NCBI RefSeq assembly: GCF_001442535.1
Contig: NZ_CP013141.1
Location: 749,196 to 813,195 of the forward strand
Length of the DNA: 64,000 nucleotides
Direction: 5' to 3'
Source: Lysobacter antibioticus
GTDB lineage: Bacteria; Pseudomonadota; Gammaproteobacteria; Xanthomonadales; Xanthomonadaceae
The position numbers were made by a program, and so were the translations under genes. Of the stretch, positions 27,726-37,452 are shown piece after piece (within the stretch, counting starts at the first letter, position 1; the number at the start of each line of letters is the position of its first letter). The notes beneath the pieces are model-generated. The model was given only the letters and a program-made list of their open reading frames with translations, was not told where the DNA came from and ran no database searches.

Positions 27726-28002
27726 GATCCCTCCGATCGTGGGTGGACGTCGGCAGGCACCGACGGCCCGACTGTACGAAGCGGTATGGTCAACACACGC
27801 CGCGCTGCACCATACGGCGACGAACTGTGATCCCGCCGTGCGATTCCGCCGTTTACCCGGCCTGGCGGGGCCTGCGATTGCTGCGCTGCACCCAAATCTG
27901 CGCCGTCCGGGCCGGCGTGCCGGGCACTGGCGGCCCACGGTGCTCGCCGCGGATCGCCGGCTTGGCCGACAATCCCCGCTTCGCCGTCAGCATCGGAACC
28001 CC

Positions 28003-28797
28003 ATGGGCCCGCAACGCATCGTCTGCCTTACCGAAGAGCCCACCGAAACGCTGTACCTGCTCGGCGAACAACACCGCATCGTCGGCATCAGCGGGTTCAC
28101 CGTGCGTCCGGCGATCGCGCGCAAGGAAAAGCCCAAGGTCAGCGCCTTCACCAGCGCCAAGATCGGCGAGATCCTCAAGCTGCAGCCCGACTTCGTGGTC
28201 GGCTTTTCCGATATCCAGGCCGAGATCGCCAGCGAGCTGATCAAGCACGGCATCGAAGTCTGGATCAGCAACCACCGCAGCGTCGCCGGCATCCTCGACT
28301 ACATCCGCCGCCTCGGCGCCCTGGTCGGCGCCGGCGACCGCGCCGATGCCCTGGCCGGCGAATACGAGCGGCGCATCGCCGACGTGCAGGCGCGCGCCGC
28401 GGCGATGCCGCGCCGGCCGCGGGTGTATTTCGAGGAGTGGGACACGCCGCCGATCACCGGCATCCGCTGGGTCTCGGAACTGGTCGGCATCGCCGGCGGC
28501 GACGACGTCTTTCCCGAACGCGCGGCGATGTCACTGGCGCGCGACCGGATCCTGGCCGACCCGCTCGAAGTGGTGCGGCGCGCGCCGGACCTGATCCTCG
28601 GCAGCTGGTGCGGCAAGAAATTCCGCCCCGAACAGGTGGCGGCGCGCGAGGGCTGGGACGCCATCCCGGCGGTGCGCGACGGCGAACTGCACGAGATCAA
28701 GTCGCCGATCATCCTGCAGCCCGGCCCGGCCGCGCTGACTGCGGGGCTGGATGCCCTGAGCGCGATCGTCCAGGCCTGGTCGGCCAAACAGCGCTGA
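28003..28797 (+). CDS. BtuF-like cobalamin-binding protein
   Basis: A 264-residue periplasmic-binding-protein fold of the cobalamin/Fe-siderophore class (start RIVCLTEEPTETLYLLGE, then GSWCGKKFRPEQV). No signal peptide is visible from the ATG at 28003, although upstream in-frame codons exist to 27724; those are arginine-rich and not signal-like. No permease or ATPase is adjacent, and no cobalamin riboswitch was recognised upstream. The specificity is inferred from family resemblance only, and export is uncertain. Confidence 0.8.
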   Translation: MGPQRIVCLTEEPTETLYLLGEQHRIVGISGFTVRPAIARKEKPKVSAFTSAKIGEILKLQPDFVVGFSDIQAEIASELIKHGIEVWISNHRSVAGILDYIRRLGALVGAGDRADALAGEYERRIADVQARAAAMPRRPRVYFEEWDTPPITGIRWVSELVGIAGGDDVFPERAAMSLARDRILADPLEVVRRAPDLILGSWCGKKFRPEQVAAREGWDAIPAVRDGELHEIKSPIILQPGPAALTAGLDALSAIVQAWSAKQR

Positions 28798-28861
28798 CAT
28801 TGCTGAGCGTGCGCCGACGCCGCGATTGCACCGCGGCGCGGGCGGTGCGAAGGTGCCGGTC

Positions 28862-29287
28862 ATGGCCGAGCCCATCCACATCGTCTATGCGCGCGAAGCG
28901 ACGATCGAAGTCGCCGAGTTCCGGCAAGTGCTCGAACGCTCCGGTCTCGGCACCATCCGTCCGGTCGCCGACGAGCCGCGGCTGCAGGCCATGTTGTCGG
29001 CCGCGAACCTGATCGTGACCGCGCGCCTGGACCGGGCCGATGCGACCCTGGTCGGCGTGGCTCGCTGCGTCACCGATTTTTCCTGGTGCTGTTATCTGTC
29101 CGAACTGGCAGTGTCGGCCTCGGCGCAAGGGCTCGGCATCGGCAAGGGTCTGCTCGACGAAGTGCGGCGCCAGGTCGGGCCGAGCGTCAGCGTGATCCTG
29201 GCCTCGGTGCCGGACGCAGTCGGTTTCTACGAACGCGCCGGCATGGCGCGGATGCCGGACACCTTCTGGTACAAGCGCGAGCACTGA
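28862..29287 (+). CDS. GNAT family N-acetyltransferase
   Basis: A 141-residue GNAT protein. The acetyl-CoA loop is seen as SASAQGLGIGKGLLDE, with the C-terminal VGFYERAGM. The ATG at 28862 follows GAAGGTG and is preferred to an upstream start at 28826. It is convergent with the AAC(6')-like gene. The substrate is unknown. Confidence 0.85.
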   Translation: MAEPIHIVYAREATIEVAEFRQVLERSGLGTIRPVADEPRLQAMLSAANLIVTARLDRADATLVGVARCVTDFSWCCYLSELAVSASAQGLGIGKGLLDEVRRQVGPSVSVILASVPDAVGFYERAGMARMPDTFWYKREH

Positions 29288-29329
29288 GGGGCGCGGCCGA
29301 CACCGGTGACGCCTATCGCGGCAGCCGCT

Positions 29330-29797
29330 TCAGCCGGGCTCGCGCAGACGCTTGCGGAAATACACCACGCGCTCGGTCTCGTCGAAACCGCAGGCCGCGT
29401 GGGCGCGATGGCTGGCGTGGTTGTCGAGCAAGGCATCCGAAGCCAGTTCGCTGGCACCGCGCTGCAAGGTCCACTGCTCGACCGCGACGATCAGGGCGCG
29501 ACCGGCACCGCGGCCGCGCCACTGCGCCTGCACGTACCAGCCTTCCAAAAAACCCACCGGCGAGCTCTCGGTGCCGTTGACGTAGTCGTTGCGCAAACTG
29601 GCTTCGGCGAAGCCGTACACGTCGCCGTCGGCATCGACTACGAGGAATACGACGGCGCTTTCGGGCCGGGCGAGCATCTGTTCGATGTCGCCGGCATGCT
29701 GGGCCGGGTCCGCCTGCGGCCACAACACCTGGCGCAGCCGCGACCATGCGCCGACATCGGCGGCGGTCGCGGCGCGCACGCGCCAGGCGGGTGTCAC
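29330..29797 (-). CDS. AAC(6')-like aminoglycoside N-acetyltransferase
   Basis: A 155-residue GNAT protein from a GTG start that overlaps the pdxH stop (GTGA). The sequence has the specific marks of the AAC(6')-I group of Acinetobacter type: VLWPQ near the start, [18 protein letters not shown] in the middle, the acetyl-CoA loop RGRGAGRAL, and the C-terminal [13 protein letters not shown] and [10 protein letters not shown]. These proteins acetylate the 6'-amino group of aminoglycosides. Whether this chromosomal copy confers resistance is not shown by sequence. Upstream ATG codons lie inside pdxH. Confidence 0.82.
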   Translation of the reverse strand: MTPAWRVRAATAADVGAWSRLRQVLWPQADPAQHAGDIEQMLARPESAVVFLVVDADGDVYGFAEASLRNDYVNGTESSPVGFLEGWYVQAQWRGRGAGRALIVAVEQWTLQRGASELASDALLDNHASHRAHAACGFDETERVVYFRKRLREPG

Positions 29798-30399
29798 GGA
29801 TACAGCATCCGCTTGCTCCAGTCGCCGGCGCGGTCGCATTCGTAGGACCAGCGCTCGTGCAGGCGGAAGTCGGCGCCATACCAGAATTCGATCTTGTCGG
29901 CGCGCACGCGCAGGCCGGTCCAACGCGGCGGGCGCGGCACGTCGCGGCCCTCGAACTGCTGCTCGGCCTGGGCCAGCCGCTGCTCGAAGGTCTCGCGATC
30001 GGCCAGGGTCTCGGACTGCTTCGAAGCCCAGGCGCCGAGCTGGCTGCCGCGCGCGCGCGTGGCGAAATAAGCATCGGCCTCGGCATCGCCGACCACTTCC
30101 ACCGCGCCTTCGATGCGCACCTGTACGCCGTGCCGCACGCGCGGCCAATGGAACAACAGCGCGGCATGCGGGTTGGCCTGCAGTTCGCGGCCCTTGCGCC
30201 CGTCGAGGTGGGTGTAGAAGACGAAACCGCGCGCGTCGTGCGCCTTCAGCAGCACGGTGCGCGCCGACGGCCGCGCATCGAGCGAGGCGGTGGCGACGGT
30301 CATCGCGGTCGGGTCGGGCTCGCCGGCGGTGCGGGCTTCTTCGAACAGCGTATCGAAGGTGGCGAGGGCTTCGTTGAGCAGGTCGTGGGTCGTGGTCAT
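29794..30399 (-). CDS. pdxH: Pyridoxamine/pyridoxine 5'-phosphate oxidase
   Basis: A 201-residue FMN-dependent oxidase that makes pyridoxal 5'-phosphate. Landmarks are [30 protein letters not shown] and the C-terminal signature from [13 protein letters not shown] to KRMLYP. The ATG at 30399 is chosen because a CACAAT hexamer lies exactly six bases upstream and the family starts here; the frame extends upstream over the divergent kinase gene. Confidence 0.94.
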   Translation of the reverse strand: MTTTHDLLNEALATFDTLFEEARTAGEPDPTAMTVATASLDARPSARTVLLKAHDARGFVFYTHLDGRKGRELQANPHAALLFHWPRVRHGVQVRIEGAVEVVGDAEADAYFATRARGSQLGAWASKQSETLADRETFEQRLAQAEQQFEGRDVPRPPRWTGLRVRADKIEFWYGADFRLHERWSYECDRAGDWSKRMLYP

Positions 30400-30404
30400 T
30401 GCGC

Positions 30405-30411
30405 TATTGTG
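30405..30411. promoter_or_regulatory. Overlapping divergent -10-like hexamers
   Basis: Between the pdxH start (30399, minus) and the kinase start (30417, plus) only 17 bases remain. On the plus strand TATTGT (30405-30410) ends six bases before ATG; on the minus strand CACAAT (30411-30406) also ends six bases before ATG. This fits leaderless transcription in both directions. No clear -35 box was found in either direction. Confidence 0.4.
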
Positions 30412-30416
30412 AGCCG

Positions 30417-31334
30417 ATGTCGCCGCGCCCGCATCCGTCCGCCCTATCCGGCAAAGATCCCGGCCAAGCACTGGGCCGAAGCGCCGGCCGGGACCGCGCC
30501 GATGCAGCCGGCTCCCCATCGACAGACTCTGAAGCAACGGGCTTCGAACCGGCCTGCGTCGCCCGCGTGCTCGACGACGCGCTCACCGCGAACGCCCGCA
30601 TCTATGCCATCTGCGGCCTGCAGGGCAGCGGCAAATCGACGCTGGCGGCGCAGGTGGCGGCGCTCGCTCGGTCGCGCGGGTTGCGCGTGGCGGTGTTGTC
30701 GATCGACGACTTCTATCTCGGCCGGCGCGAACGCCTGCGCCTGGGGCGCGAGGTCCATCCACTGCTGGCCGCGCGCGGGCCACCTGGCACCCACGAAGTC
30801 GGGCTGGCCTGCGAGGTGCTCGACCGCTTGCGCGCCGGCGCCTGCGTACGCTGGCCGCGCTTCGACAAGCTGCGCGATACACGGGTCGTGCCGTCGCGTT
30901 GGGCACAGGCCGAAGCCGTCGACCTGACCCTGTTCGAGGGTTGGTTCCTGAAGACGCCGATGCAATCCGCGGCCGAACTGGTCGCGCCGATCAACGCGCT
31001 CGAACGTAATGAGGACGGCGACGGCCGCTGGCGCGCCTACTGCAACGCCGCCCTGGGCTGCGACTATCCGACGCTGTGGTCGCGCCTGGACCGTTTGCTG
31101 TTCCTGCAGCCGCCGGGTTTCGAGGTGGTGGCCGAGTGGCGTTGGCAACAGGAGTGCGCGATGCAGGCGCGGCGCCCTCGTCGCCAGGCGATGACGCGGG
31201 CACAGGTGGAGCGCTTCGTGAGCCTGTTCGAACGGGTCAGCCGGCAGGCGCTGGCGCGGCTGCCGCAGATCGCCGAGGCGAGCCTGTGCCTGGATGCCTC
31301 GCGACGGGTTCTCTCACCCGCGAACTGGCCATGA
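30417..31334 (+). CDS. D-glycerate 3-kinase-like P-loop kinase
   Basis: A 305-residue P-loop kinase. Walker A is [38 protein letters not shown] and FEGWFL match the GLYK group related to phosphoribulokinase and pantothenate kinase. That group phosphorylates D-glycerate at the 3 position. The first 45 residues are low complexity and likely disordered. The start at 30417 is supported by its spacing to a TATTGT hexamer. Confidence 0.82.
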   Translation: MSPRPHPSALSGKDPGQALGRSAGRDRADAAGSPSTDSEATGFEPACVARVLDDALTANARIYAICGLQGSGKSTLAAQVAALARSRGLRVAVLSIDDFYLGRRERLRLGREVHPLLAARGPPGTHEVGLACEVLDRLRAGACVRWPRFDKLRDTRVVPSRWAQAEAVDLTLFEGWFLKTPMQSAAELVAPINALERNEDGDGRWRAYCNAALGCDYPTLWSRLDRLLFLQPPGFEVVAEWRWQQECAMQARRPRRQAMTRAQVERFVSLFERVSRQALARLPQIAEASLCLDASRRVLSPANWP

Positions 31335-31340
31335 CGCAGC

Positions 31341-31377
31341 GAGTGACGAAGCGACGGCAATGCCGGCTTCGTCACTC
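31341..31377. terminator. Convergent stem-loop between kinase and dodecin genes
   Basis: Arms GAGTGACGAAGC (31341-31352) and GCTTCGTCACTC (31366-31377) are perfect complements around a 13-base loop that can itself pair (CGGCAATGCCG). It lies between the stops of two convergent genes. No T run follows, so action as a terminator is inferred from position. Confidence 0.55.
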
Positions 31378-31400
31378 CCGATCGGCCGCAGCGGTCGCGC

Positions 31401-31604
31401 TTACTTCACGACGAACGTCACCTTCAGGTTGACCCGCCATTCGGTGATGTTGCCGGCATCGTCGGTGACCACCTTGACGTCGTTGACCCAGGCGCCCTGG
31501 ATGTTCTTGACCGACTCGGCACATTTGGCCAGTCCGGTCTTGACCGCGTCCTCGATGCCGATGGTGGACGAGGTATTGAGTTCGATGACTTTGGCGACCG
31601 CCAT
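31401..31604 (-). CDS. Dodecin flavin-binding protein
   Basis: A 67-residue dodecin. The motif [18 protein letters not shown] and the flavin-stacking Trp in GAWVNDVKV are present. Dodecins form hollow dodecamers that store flavins or CoA. An AGGAGA site precedes the ATG at 31604. It stands alone between the kinase and aroK. Confidence 0.92.
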   Translation of the reverse strand: MAVAKVIELNTSSTIGIEDAVKTGLAKCAESVKNIQGAWVNDVKVVTDDAGNITEWRVNLKVTFVVK

Positions 31605-31743
31605 GGTCTTTCTCCTGATGGGTGCTGCGAATGGGCGTCCCGTGGGACCGCCCGCCGCCTGCGCGGCGACGGAGATCCGAGCCTAGGCCGGCGCCTGTTA
31701 AGACGACGCAAGCACCGTCGCACGGCCGCCCTACTGCGTGCCC

Positions 31744-31749
31744 TACAAT
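31744..31749 (+). promoter_or_regulatory. TACAAT box six bases before aroK
   Basis: TACAAT is followed by six bases (CGGAGC) and the aroK ATG. The same hexamer with the same spacing occurs before the starts at 35832 and 36892. As a -10 box it would place the transcript start at or beside the start codon; the GGAG inside the spacer could serve instead as a ribosome site for a longer transcript. Confidence 0.45.
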
Positions 31750-31755
31750 CGGAGC

Positions 31756-32324
31756 ATGAACCCCGCCAGCAACCTGATCCTGGTCGGCCCCATGGGCGCC
31801 GGCAAGACCTGCATCGGCAAACGCCTCGCCGAGCATTTCGGCCTGCGCCTGGCCGATGCCGACCGCGAGATCGAGCAACGCGCCGGCAGCAGCGTGGCGG
31901 CGATCTTCGAACACGAAGGCGAAGCCGGTTTCCGCGCCCGCGAAAGCGCGGTGCTCGCCGAGTTGCTCGCCGGCGACGGCTTGCTGCTCGCCACCGGCGG
32001 CGGCGCGGTGCTTGCCGCCGACAATCGGCGCTTGCTGCGCGAGCGCGGTTTCGTGGTGCAACTGCTGGTCACGGTCGAGCAACAGCTCGAACGCCTGGCC
32101 CAGGACCGCAGTCGTCCCCTGCTCGCCGGCAGCGACCGCGAGCAGGTGCTGCGCACGCTGGCCGCGCAACGCGCGCCGCTGTACGCCGAAGTCGCCGACC
32201 TGCGCTTCGACACCGGCGCGCTGAGCTCGGCCGAGGCCGCGACCCGGCTCGCCGAGCAACTCGATCCGCTCTGGCGACGCCCGCAGGCCTCGTCGGCGCC
32301 TCACCCTTATTCCGGAGTCAATGC

Positions 32325-32328
<4 letters not shown>
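31756..32328 (+). CDS. aroK: Shikimate kinase
   Basis: A 190-residue shikimate kinase. Walker A GPMGAGKT is at residues 11-18, DADREIEQR holds the shikimate/Mg site, and FRARESAVL and LATGGGAVL follow in order. The start is fixed by family length. The stop overlaps the aroB start as ATGA. Confidence 0.95.
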
Positions 32329-33431
<1,103 letters not shown>

Positions 33432-33492
33432 GTGCGCAGCACGCGGGTGCGGCCGTCGGCCGCCGCACCGGCCCTGCACCAGGCATCTTGGC

Positions 33493-34170
33493 TCAAGGCC
33501 AGCCGACGGCGTGTTGCAGATACTCGATATGCCCGGGCAGCAGTTCGGTGACATAGAGCGTGGTCAGGATCGGATGATTTCCCCAGACGACGCCGCAGCG
33601 CGTATTGACCGGATTCACGCCGGCGTCGCGTTGGGTGTACTGGACCGCCGGGTTGTCCGGCGCGCCGACGTTGTTCGCTAGGCCGAGCGCCCAATGTTCC
33701 CAAGTCCGCCAAAGGTCCGAGGCCATGACGATGGAGTACTGGGTCGGCGCGGTGCCGTCGTTGCCCGATAAGGTCAGCCCGCTGAGGATCATGCACAGAC
33801 GCGCCAGCGCGCGGGTGCAGGCCTGTTTCGCCGCGGCGCTGCCGGGCGCCGCATCGTTGCAGGCGGTGGCGGCGTTGGCCGCGATAATCTGCGCCTGCGC
33901 ATCGGCGGCCGCATTGCCGAAGGTGTCGTGGACCCAGTCGACGAACCCCGGATTGAGCACGAACTCTTCGGCCTCGGCGTCGAACGACCAAGCCTGGTCG
34001 AAGATGGTCGGCGGCGTATTGGCGGCATGCCCGCCGGGGCCTCCGAACAAGGCATAGCCCCAGCACGGCGCATCGGGATTCGGATCGGCCCAATCGGGAT
34101 CGACCTCGGCGCCGGGACCGAGATGGTTGCTGGCAAGTCCTTGCAATTGTGCGGCAGTCAATACGGGCAT
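33493..34170 (-). CDS. Hypothetical protein, unrecognised family
   Basis: A 225-residue protein from an ATG at 34170. There is no signal peptide or membrane segment. It is rich in Asp, Asn, Pro and aromatic residues at the ends and has an Ala-rich helical middle (about 88-130) with five cysteines overall. The C-terminal part (CGVVWGNHPILTTLYVTELLPGHIEYLQHAVGW) is the most conserved-looking. I do not recognise it. It is divergent from another unknown gene at 34366, so the two may be related in function. The frame upstream of 34170 crosses that gene and is not used. Confidence 0.65.
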   Translation of the reverse strand: MPVLTAAQLQGLASNHLGPGAEVDPDWADPNPDAPCWGYALFGGPGGHAANTPPTIFDQAWSFDAEAEEFVLNPGFVDWVHDTFGNAAADAQAQIIAANAATACNDAAPGSAAAKQACTRALARLCMILSGLTLSGNDGTAPTQYSIVMASDLWRTWEHWALGLANNVGAPDNPAVQYTQRDAGVNPVNTRCGVVWGNHPILTTLYVTELLPGHIEYLQHAVGWP

Positions 34171-34365
34171 CGGGGCGGGCTCCTGGTGGTCGGAAAAGAT
34201 CGAAGGCGGTGCGCTCGCAACGAACGCCCTGCCTGCATCCACTACCCGAACTAACGCAGCGGCGTCGCACCTGTGAACCCCGTCGCGGGCTCGGCGCCAG
34301 GTTTCACAGCGCGTCTGCCCGCACGTTTCCAGCCTTGCACCACCCGCGCTGAGGATCGGCATCGC

Positions 34366-34953
34366 ATGGCCCTGAACCCCCTGGAACTGCTGCTTCTGCA
34401 CAACGCCCTGACCCGACCGTCGCCTGCGACGAATGCGGCGGGCGCCGGCCAGCCCACTTCCGCACAACCCGCCGCCGTCACCACCAAGGAGCCGTCCATG
34501 GCCAACCAGTTCGAATTCCTCGACAAACATTTCGACCCGACCGATATTCCCGAAGTCGCCGCGCAGACCGCCTACGAGCGCTTCGGCAATTACCCCAACG
34601 CGCGCACCAGCACGGTGATCTTCAACATCAGCTGGGCCGCGCTCACCGACGCGATCAAGCATGCGGTGCTGAACTACACCAACGGCGGCGTCTACGACAC
34701 CTCGGCCTTCGCCACCCTCAGCGCCGATGGCAATCAGTGGAACATCGTCGTGACCGGCCTGCAGTACGTGAATGCTTCGCGCACGATCGTGCGCGGTCGC
34801 CCCGAGTACGAGATCAACGAGTACAACAACGGCTCGGTCTTCGTCAAAGCCGAGGCGCTCGGTGCGCAATTGCTCGGCGAGGTCGTACACCTGGACACCG
34901 GCTTCGGCACCTGGGTGCAGCAGGTTCAGCTCAAGAACCCGGCGACGTACTGA
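34366..34953 (+). CDS. Hypothetical protein, unrecognised family
   Basis: A 195-residue protein if it starts at 34366 (after GAGGA), or 151 residues from the ATG at 34498, which has a better AAGGAG site seven bases upstream. The first 44 residues are low complexity and could be an untranslated leader or a disordered tail. The rest (NQFEFLDKHFDPTDIPEVAAQ onward) is a mixed alpha/beta domain of compact size without cysteine, signal peptide or membrane helix. I do not recognise the family. Its promoter region is shared with the divergent unknown gene at 34170. Confidence 0.6.
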   Translation: MALNPLELLLLHNALTRPSPATNAAGAGQPTSAQPAAVTTKEPSMANQFEFLDKHFDPTDIPEVAAQTAYERFGNYPNARTSTVIFNISWAALTDAIKHAVLNYTNGGVYDTSAFATLSADGNQWNIVVTGLQYVNASRTIVRGRPEYEINEYNNGSVFVKAEALGAQLLGEVVHLDTGFGTWVQQVQLKNPATY

Positions 34954-34973
34954 CTTCGCCAGCCACCGACAGA

Positions 34974-34999
34974 CGAAGCCCCGCCATGGCGGGGCTTCG
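34974..34999. terminator. Perfect 26-nt palindrome between convergent genes
   Basis: CGAAGCCCCGCC pairs with GGCGGGGCTTCG around a central AT. It begins 20 bases after the stop of the plus-strand gene and precedes the stop of the minus-strand hydrolase at 35068. Placement suggests a bidirectional terminator; there is no T run. Confidence 0.65.
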
Positions 35000-35067
35000 C
35001 ATTGCCGGGCGAACCGAGCGGATCGAGCGGATCGGGACCGACCCGCTGACGGATCCGCCGCCGAGCT

Positions 35068-35715
35068 TCAGGCGGCCGCCCGGTTGCGGGCCCGTGCGCG
35101 CTGGTTGGATGCATGCGGGTTGTCGAGGTAGGGCTCCGCACCGGTGTGCACCGCATCGATCCATTCGTCGGTGCTCAGCACCGCAGCGAAGCGGCTCTGG
35201 AACACCACCATGAACACGCGATGGATCTCTTCGGCGCTGGCATGGCCGGCGCTGTTCTCGTACGACAGCGAACCGCTGGCGTCGTGCAGGAACTCCACGT
35301 TCAAGTTCAGATGCGCGGCCTCGAACACGGTGGATGCGTCGCAATTGTGGGTCATGTAGCCGATCACGCTGAGGGTGTCGATGCCGTTGGCTTCGATCCA
35401 CTGCTTGAAGTCGGTGCCGGTGAACACGCTCGGAAAATTCTTCTCGATGTAGTGATCGCGCGGGCGGCTGGCGACGACGTCGTTGAGCTCCCAGCCCGGA
35501 GTGCCCTTGTCGAACACCGGCGAACCGGCCGGCGCGGTGTTCTGCACCACCACCACCGGCACCCCGGCGGCGCGCGCGGCGTCCATGGCACGGCCGATGT
35601 TGGGCAGGGTCTTGGCGACCGGCGGGTATTCGATCGGCAGGCCGTCGGCGAAATAGTCGTTCTGCACGTCGATCACGACGAGGGCGCGTTTGCGGCTGGT
35701 GGACGAAGCGTTCAT
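35068..35715 (-). CDS. Isochorismatase-like cysteine hydrolase
   Basis: A 215-residue protein of the isochorismatase superfamily. The triad is Asp16 in VVIDVQND, Lys92 in YIEKNF and Cys125 in GYMTHNC. The ATG at 35715 follows GGAGA. The family includes nicotinamidases and ureidoacrylate hydrolases; the substrate is not clear. It is divergent from a GlxA/FtrA-type regulator, which probably controls it. Confidence 0.87.
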   Translation of the reverse strand: MNASSTSRKRALVVIDVQNDYFADGLPIEYPPVAKTLPNIGRAMDAARAAGVPVVVVQNTAPAGSPVFDKGTPGWELNDVVASRPRDHYIEKNFPSVFTGTDFKQWIEANGIDTLSVIGYMTHNCDASTVFEAAHLNLNVEFLHDASGSLSYENSAGHASAEEIHRVFMVVFQSRFAAVLSTDEWIDAVHTGAEPYLDNPHASNQRARARNRAAA

Positions 35716-35819
35716 GAGGGGTCTCCGGAAAGGGGGGCTGCGAGGTGGGCTCATTGTTCGCTTTCGCCGACCCGGCCGATACTGGCCCAAATGACAATAT
35801 TCGATAGGATCGGGCCATG

Positions 35820-35825
35820 TACAAT
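35820..35825 (+). promoter_or_regulatory. TACAAT box six bases before the FtrA-like regulator gene
   Basis: TACAAT ends six bases before the ATG at 35832, matching the spacing at aroK and at 36892. If it is a -10 box, the upstream ATG at 35817 cannot be the translation start, because it would lie ahead of the transcript. Confidence 0.4.
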
Positions 35826-35831
35826 CAGGCC

Positions 35832-36806
35832 ATGAACGAATCCGCCGACTCCCAGCGCCTGGCCGTGGTCGCCTTCGACCGCATCAGCCCCTTCCACCTG
35901 TCGGTGCCCTGCCTGGTGTTCGATAACCGCGAAGGCGACCGCGACCTCGACCTGCCGCAATTCGACCTGCGCGTCTGTGCCGCCGAGCCCGGCCGCCTGC
36001 GCACCCGCGCCGGTTTCAGCATCGAGACGCGCTACGGCCTGCAGGCCCTGCGCAGCGCCGACACCATCATCGTGCCGTCCTGGCGCGACGCCGACGAGCG
36101 CCCGCCGGAGCCCTTGCTCAAGGCCTTGCGCGGCGCACATGCGCGCGGCGCCCGCATCGTCGGCCTGTGCCTGGGCGCCTACGTGCTGGCCGAAGCCGGC
36201 CTGCTCGACGGCCGGCGCGCGACCACGCACTGGCATTGGAGCGAGCACTTCGCCGCGCGCTATCCGCAGGTCGCGCTGCAACGCGATGTGCTCTACGTCG
36301 ACGACGAACGCATCACCACCTCGGCCGGCACCGCCGCGGCGCTGGATTGCTGCCTGCACCTGCTGCGCGGCATGCACGGCGCCGAGATCGCCAACCGCGT
36401 CGCCCGCCGCCTGGTGGTCGCGCCGCACCGCCAGGGCGGGCAGGCCCAGTACATCGAACAGCCGCTGCCGGCCTCGGCCCAGGACGACCGCCTGGCCACG
36501 GTGCTGGCTTGGGCGTTGGCCCATCTGGACCAGGCGCACAGCCTGGACGCCCTGGCCGAACGCGCGCTGATGAGCCGACGCACCTTCACCCGCCGCTTCC
36601 GCGACAGCACTGGCACCACGGTCGGGCAATGGCTGACCGGCCAACGGCTGGCGCGTGCCCAGCGGCTGCTGGAAACCAGCGACGCCAGCCTGGACGCGAT
36701 CGCCGCCGAGACCGGCTTCGGCACCCCGGCCTCGCTGCGCCAACACTTCGCCGCCCAGCTCGGCACCTCGCCCTCGGCCTACCGACGCGGTTTCCGCGGC
36801 GCCTGA
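35832..36806 (+). CDS. GlxA/FtrA-family AraC-type transcriptional regulator
   Basis: A 324-residue regulator. The N-terminal DJ-1/PfpI-like amidotransferase domain (about 8-185) has a nucleophile-elbow Cys in GLCLGAYVLAEAG, and the C-terminal AraC helix-turn-helix pair (about 215-320) includes RTFTRRFRDSTGTTVGQWL and the second helix LRQHFAAQLGTSPSAYR. The start at 35832 is preferred to 35817 for the promoter reason given above. It faces the isochorismatase-like gene across about 115 bases. Confidence 0.88.
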   Translation: MNESADSQRLAVVAFDRISPFHLSVPCLVFDNREGDRDLDLPQFDLRVCAAEPGRLRTRAGFSIETRYGLQALRSADTIIVPSWRDADERPPEPLLKALRGAHARGARIVGLCLGAYVLAEAGLLDGRRATTHWHWSEHFAARYPQVALQRDVLYVDDERITTSAGTAAALDCCLHLLRGMHGAEIANRVARRLVVAPHRQGGQAQYIEQPLPASAQDDRLATVLAWALAHLDQAHSLDALAERALMSRRTFTRRFRDSTGTTVGQWLTGQRLARAQRLLETSDASLDAIAAETGFGTPASLRQHFAAQLGTSPSAYRRGFRGA

Positions 36807-36879
36807 AAGTACCGCCGACGCAACGCTCCGGGGTGCGGACCGCGACAACGGGCCCGGTCGGCGCGGGCCCCGCAACCGC

Positions 36880-36885
36880 TACAAT
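36880..36885 (+). promoter_or_regulatory. TACAAT box six bases before the WGR gene
   Basis: TACAAT ends six bases before the GTG at 36892, and no ribosome site is visible in between. This supports the GTG as a leaderless start. Confidence 0.45.
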
Positions 36886-36891
36886 CGCCGG

Positions 36892-37146
36892 GTGCGCCTC
36901 CTTCTCCAACAACGGCCGGAAGGCCGCGAAGCTCCCCGCTTCGTACAGCTGATGCTGCAGCCCGACTTGCTCGGCGGCTGGACGCTGCTGCGCGAAACCG
37001 GCCAGATCGGCGGCCGCAGCACGGTCCGGCGCGAGCAGTTCATGGACCACGACAGCGCCCTGGCGGCGCTGGAACAGGCCCGCGACCAACAGCTCAAGCG
37101 CGGCTTCCAGCTGATGTTCTCGCAGGGCGCCGAAGCGCCGCGATGA
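36892..37146 (+). CDS. WGR-domain protein
   Basis: An 84-residue protein that is nearly all WGR domain: MLQPDLLGGWTLLRETGQIGG supplies the Trp and Gly of the motif, with Arg following in GGRSTVRR. WGR domains bind nucleic-acid ends in PARPs, but stand-alone bacterial copies have no fixed role. The GTG start is supported by the TACAAT box upstream. Confidence 0.8.
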   Translation: MRLLLQQRPEGREAPRFVQLMLQPDLLGGWTLLRETGQIGGRSTVRREQFMDHDSALAALEQARDQQLKRGFQLMFSQGAEAPR

Positions 37147-37181
37147 GGCTTTCCCTGGGTCGGTCCGGTCGGGCGGGAACA

Positions 37182-37330
37182 GCAAATCCCCCCTGCCCCT
37201 TCAACAAAGGGGAGAACGGCGCGGTTGCGCGACGCTCGGTCGCTGGCCGCCAGGTGGTCGCTGCGGCGATAGTGCGGCGGTCGGCGTCCTCCCATCGAGA
37301 GGTCTTCCCCCCCTTTGTTGAGGAAGATCG
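37182..37330. repeat. Dispersed palindromic element upstream of hemE
   Basis: Two inverted copies of the CAAATCCCCC/CCCTTTGTTGAGG motif (about 37182-37216 and 37306-37330) enclose about 90 bases. This is the same family as at 2574 and 9911. It fills most of the 306-base gap before hemE, which contains no gene. Confidence 0.55.
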
Positions 37331-37452
37331 AAGGCGACCGGCTCCACGCCTCCACGACCTTGCCCCATCCACCCCATTCCTGCGCAGCCCCACCGGCTCG
37401 TCGCATTCCACCTTTCCCTCCCATTGATGGCGCACTTCGCCACGGTTCTCTC

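Noticed and set aside
27726-28002. A cobalamin riboswitch before the BtuF-like gene
   Set aside because: No B12-box-like sequence or long structured leader was recognised in this 277-base gap.
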